Of a stretch of DNA of 64,000 nt, positions 62,313-64,000 are shown in pieces. How positions within the stretch are numbered: the stretch's first letter is position 1; every line of letters begins with the position of its first letter. The notes beneath the pieces were generated by a model. It searched no databases and had not been told where the DNA came from. It saw only the letters and a list, made by a program, of their open reading frames with translations. Made by a program: the position numbers and the translations under genes. Source of the stretch: Gp1-AA122 sp036378535 (GTDB taxonomy: Bacteria; Acidobacteriota; Terriglobia; Terriglobales; Acidobacteriaceae). The DNA lies in assembly GCA_036378535.1 (NCBI GenBank), contig DASUWH010000010.1, positions 40,032 through 104,031 on the forward strand. Reading direction: 5' to 3'.

Positions 62313-63071
62313 TTAGGATTCCAGCAGAGCTCGTAACTTGTGAGCGTATCTGCGGCTCGACGTGACCACCGTTCCTTCTGCCAGTACGATGTCGTAAACC
62401 CCATCGAACATCGGACGAATCTCGCTAATGCAGGCGCCGTTCACGATAGCCGATTTCCGCACGCGGATGAAGTGGTGTGGCGCCAGCTTTTCTTCCAGGT
62501 GTGCCAGAGTGTCCCGCAAAAGGTGACTGTCGCTGGCGGTGTGTATGCAGGCATAGTTTCCCGTGGCTTCGATCCACAAAACGTTAGAAACGGGAACAAA
62601 GAAAATCCGCTTCTTGTCCTTCACCACAAAGCGTTCCAACGGGCGGAGACTACGGAGGGATTGGAGCAGCGGTTCGAGATCTCGATTTGCTTTTCCGCGG
62701 TGTTCGACGACCTGGAGCGCGTGAACCATGGCCTTGGCAAATCGCTCCTTATCAAACGGCTTCAACAGATAGTCAACAGCGTGGACCTCGAATGCGCGAA
62801 TGGCATGCGCATCGTGAGCCGTAACGAAGACATAAACGGGAGCGGGGCTGACCGATGGCTCCACATTTTCGATGACTCCAAAACCATCCAGATCAGGCAT
62901 CTGCACATCGAGAAAAACGATGTCGGGGTGAAGTTCGTTGATCTGCTCCACCGCACTGATTCCGTTCGCCGCCTCGCCTACAACTTCAATGTCGTTGTGT
63001 TTGGCCAGATAGCGACGGATACCGCGCCGGGCGATCGGTTCGTCATCGACGATGAGGACTCGCGTCTTCAT
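62313..63071 (-). CDS. LytTR-type response regulator
   Basis: 252-residue regulator. The receiver domain has VDDEPIARRG, phosphorylated Asp in DIVFLDVQMPDLDGF and Lys in LLKPFD. The C-terminal LytTR DNA-binding domain begins FVVKDKKRIFFVPVSNVLWIEA and includes HFIRVRKSAIVN. ATG 63071 is the family start (MKTRVLIVDDE). It overlaps the kinase gene by 29 nt, so the pair is coupled. Confidence 0.93.
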   Translation of the reverse strand: MKTRVLIVDDEPIARRGIRRYLAKHNDIEVVGEAANGISAVEQINELHPDIVFLDVQMPDLDGFGVIENVEPSVSPAPVYVFVTAHDAHAIRAFEVHAVDYLLKPFDKERFAKAMVHALQVVEHRGKANRDLEPLLQSLRSLRPLERFVVKDKKRIFFVPVSNVLWIEATGNYACIHTASDSHLLRDTLAHLEEKLAPHHFIRVRKSAIVNGACISEIRPMFDGVYDIVLAEGTVVTSSRRYAHKLRALLES

Positions 63072-64000
63072 GCGAACTCCGCAGTGGAATGGTGATGATG
63101 GCCTCACAGCCTCGACCGTCGCCCCTGGTAAGTTGCAGCGACGACTCGTCCCCGTACAGCTGTTTCAACCGTGACTGGACATTGTTGAGTCCGACGCCGA
63201 ATCGCAGACGCGATCCCGGTGCCGGACCCGGGCCATCATCGCGGACGCGGAGCGAAACTCTGCCGTTGTTGCGTTGCGCAGCGATCTCCAGTCGGCCTGC
63301 GGCGGAATCGACGCTGATGCCGTGCTTGATGGCATTCTCAACCAGAGGCTGAAGCGCCAGGCTCGGTACATAGATTCCGAGAAGCTCAGTCGGTACATCC
63401 ATGTGAACTTTCAACCGATCATGAAAGCGTGTCTGTTCGATCTCCAGATATTTGCCGACAAACTCGAGCTCGCTCTGCAAGGTGATCTCGTTCTCGCGTC
63501 GTTCGAGGGCCATACGCAGCAAGTCGCCGAGGCTGACCAGCAGATGGCTCGCAGCCTCGACATCTTCCTGCATCAGGACTCCAATGGTGTGAAGACTGTT
63601 GAACAAAAAGTGCGGATGTAACTGGCTCTTAAGGTTCTCAAGTTCGGCATGAGAGAGCTGCATCTCCAATTGAGCCGCTCTGGTTTGCCGCTCCATAGCG
63701 GCCTGATAAAAGTGGATCGACTGATACAGCCCCACAACTAACCAGTACGTCAGCACTCCAGTGAAGCTCATAGATAGAACACTGACTGTGAACGTCGGGA
63801 GAAGGCGCAGCGCACCAGGATCAGTTATGCGAAAAACTGACTGCAGAAGTACACGGCTGAGAAAGTATTCGGTGATCGATCCCAGGGGAGCCATCATAAA
63901 CGACGTGACCGTGTGGATCGCTACATGAGGTACAAACTTCGGCCCCGTCAACGGGAACCGTTTTGCCAGAGCAATCACGAGCGGTGTGCACGCCGCCCAT
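63043..64000 (-). CDS. LytS/YehU-type sensor histidine kinase (N-terminus cut by window)
   Basis: About 319 residues are visible. Membrane helices are followed by a coiled coil, the phospho-acceptor His in QLHPHFLFNSLH, N box LVENAIKHG and G boxes RDDGPG and GVGLNNV. The frame remains open to the window edge (WAACTPLVIAL before the GTG at 63978), so the start is outside. With the LytTR regulator it forms a two-component system; the signal is unknown. Confidence 0.92.
   Translation of the reverse strand, partial: WAACTPLVIALAKRFPLTGPKFVPHVAIHTVTSFMMAPLGSITEYFLSRVLLQSVFRITDPGALRLLPTFTVSVLSMSFTGVLTYWLVVGLYQSIHFYQAAMERQTRAAQLEMQLSHAELENLKSQLHPHFLFNSLHTIGVLMQEDVEAASHLLVSLGDLLRMALERRENEITLQSELEFVGKYLEIEQTRFHDRLKVHMDVPTELLGIYVPSLALQPLVENAIKHGISVDSAAGRLEIAAQRNNGRVSLRVRDDGPGPAPGSRLRFGVGLNNVQSRLKQLYGDESSLQLTRGDGRGCEAIITIPLRSSHEDASPHRR

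Overview
The window looks like a soil or peat Acidobacteriota (Terriglobia, Koribacter-like) chromosome. This is an inference from the gene repertoire: exported S8 proteases with WGNSV repeats, a DUF2911-TPR protein, CocE and M29 enzymes, many dispersed palindromic repeats and a moderately high GC content. There is no rRNA gene. One tRNA gene, tRNA-Ser(GGA), is present. Both window edges cut genes: an HdrA-like subunit on the left and a LytS-type histidine kinase on the right.

Left part. Positions 3-5685 hold a group 3c-type [NiFe] hydrogenase operon: a fused double-module HdrA, MvhD, MvhG, MvhA and a maturation protease. Positions 6118-10568 hold an ECF42-type sigma factor with its YCII partner and a set of genes that appear to form its regulon: two tiny MCPxC proteins, a short-chain dehydrogenase, a DUF899 protein and an AhpD-like protein. 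Three promoters share the same TGTnGAAAT / CGTCA elements exactly 23 nt apart (start to start). Positions 10857-16130 hold a five-gene cluster of an esterase, an ATP-grasp enzyme, a YbdK-type carboxylate-amine ligase, an M29 aminopeptidase and a second ATP-grasp-like protein. It resembles an amidoligase pathway for an unknown small peptide and is the best candidate here for an undescribed system. A 267-bp element with terminal inverted repeats ends the last of these genes.

Middle. Positions 16421-22491 carry a tandem cytidine deaminase with a twin-arginine-like N-terminus, a sigma-54 activator with a PilZ domain, and a membrane protein combining HD-GYP, GAF, GGDEF and PilZ. Next come a four-gene peptide ABC transporter, an S8 protease with a good sigma-54 promoter, a stand-alone relative of the membrane sensor domain, and an exported RidA. 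Positions 30586-34862 encode sugar acid and amino sugar catabolism (KDG kinase, KDPG aldolase, NagA, glutaminase-less GlmS-type SIS protein). An APC permease, a CocE hydrolase, a DUF2911 protein, a two-domain fibronectin-like protein and two FtsX/MacB permeases follow.

Right part. A MidA-type methyltransferase carries an in-frame copy of a dispersed repeat that is also found between genes at 30358-30427. It is followed by an arylamine N-acetyltransferase, ribosomal protein S20, a Ycf46-like AAA ATPase, a MarR regulator, a ClC channel with CBS domains, a DUF2278 protein, an S1C protease, bacterioferritin, an atypical LuxR regulator, PilZ, TldE and TldD, a ParS/RES toxin-antitoxin pair with a visible promoter-operator, AsnA, tRNA-Ser, an integrase remnant and a LytTR two-component system.

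Repeat families are abundant between genes. All assignments come from reading the translated sequence; no database search was possible.
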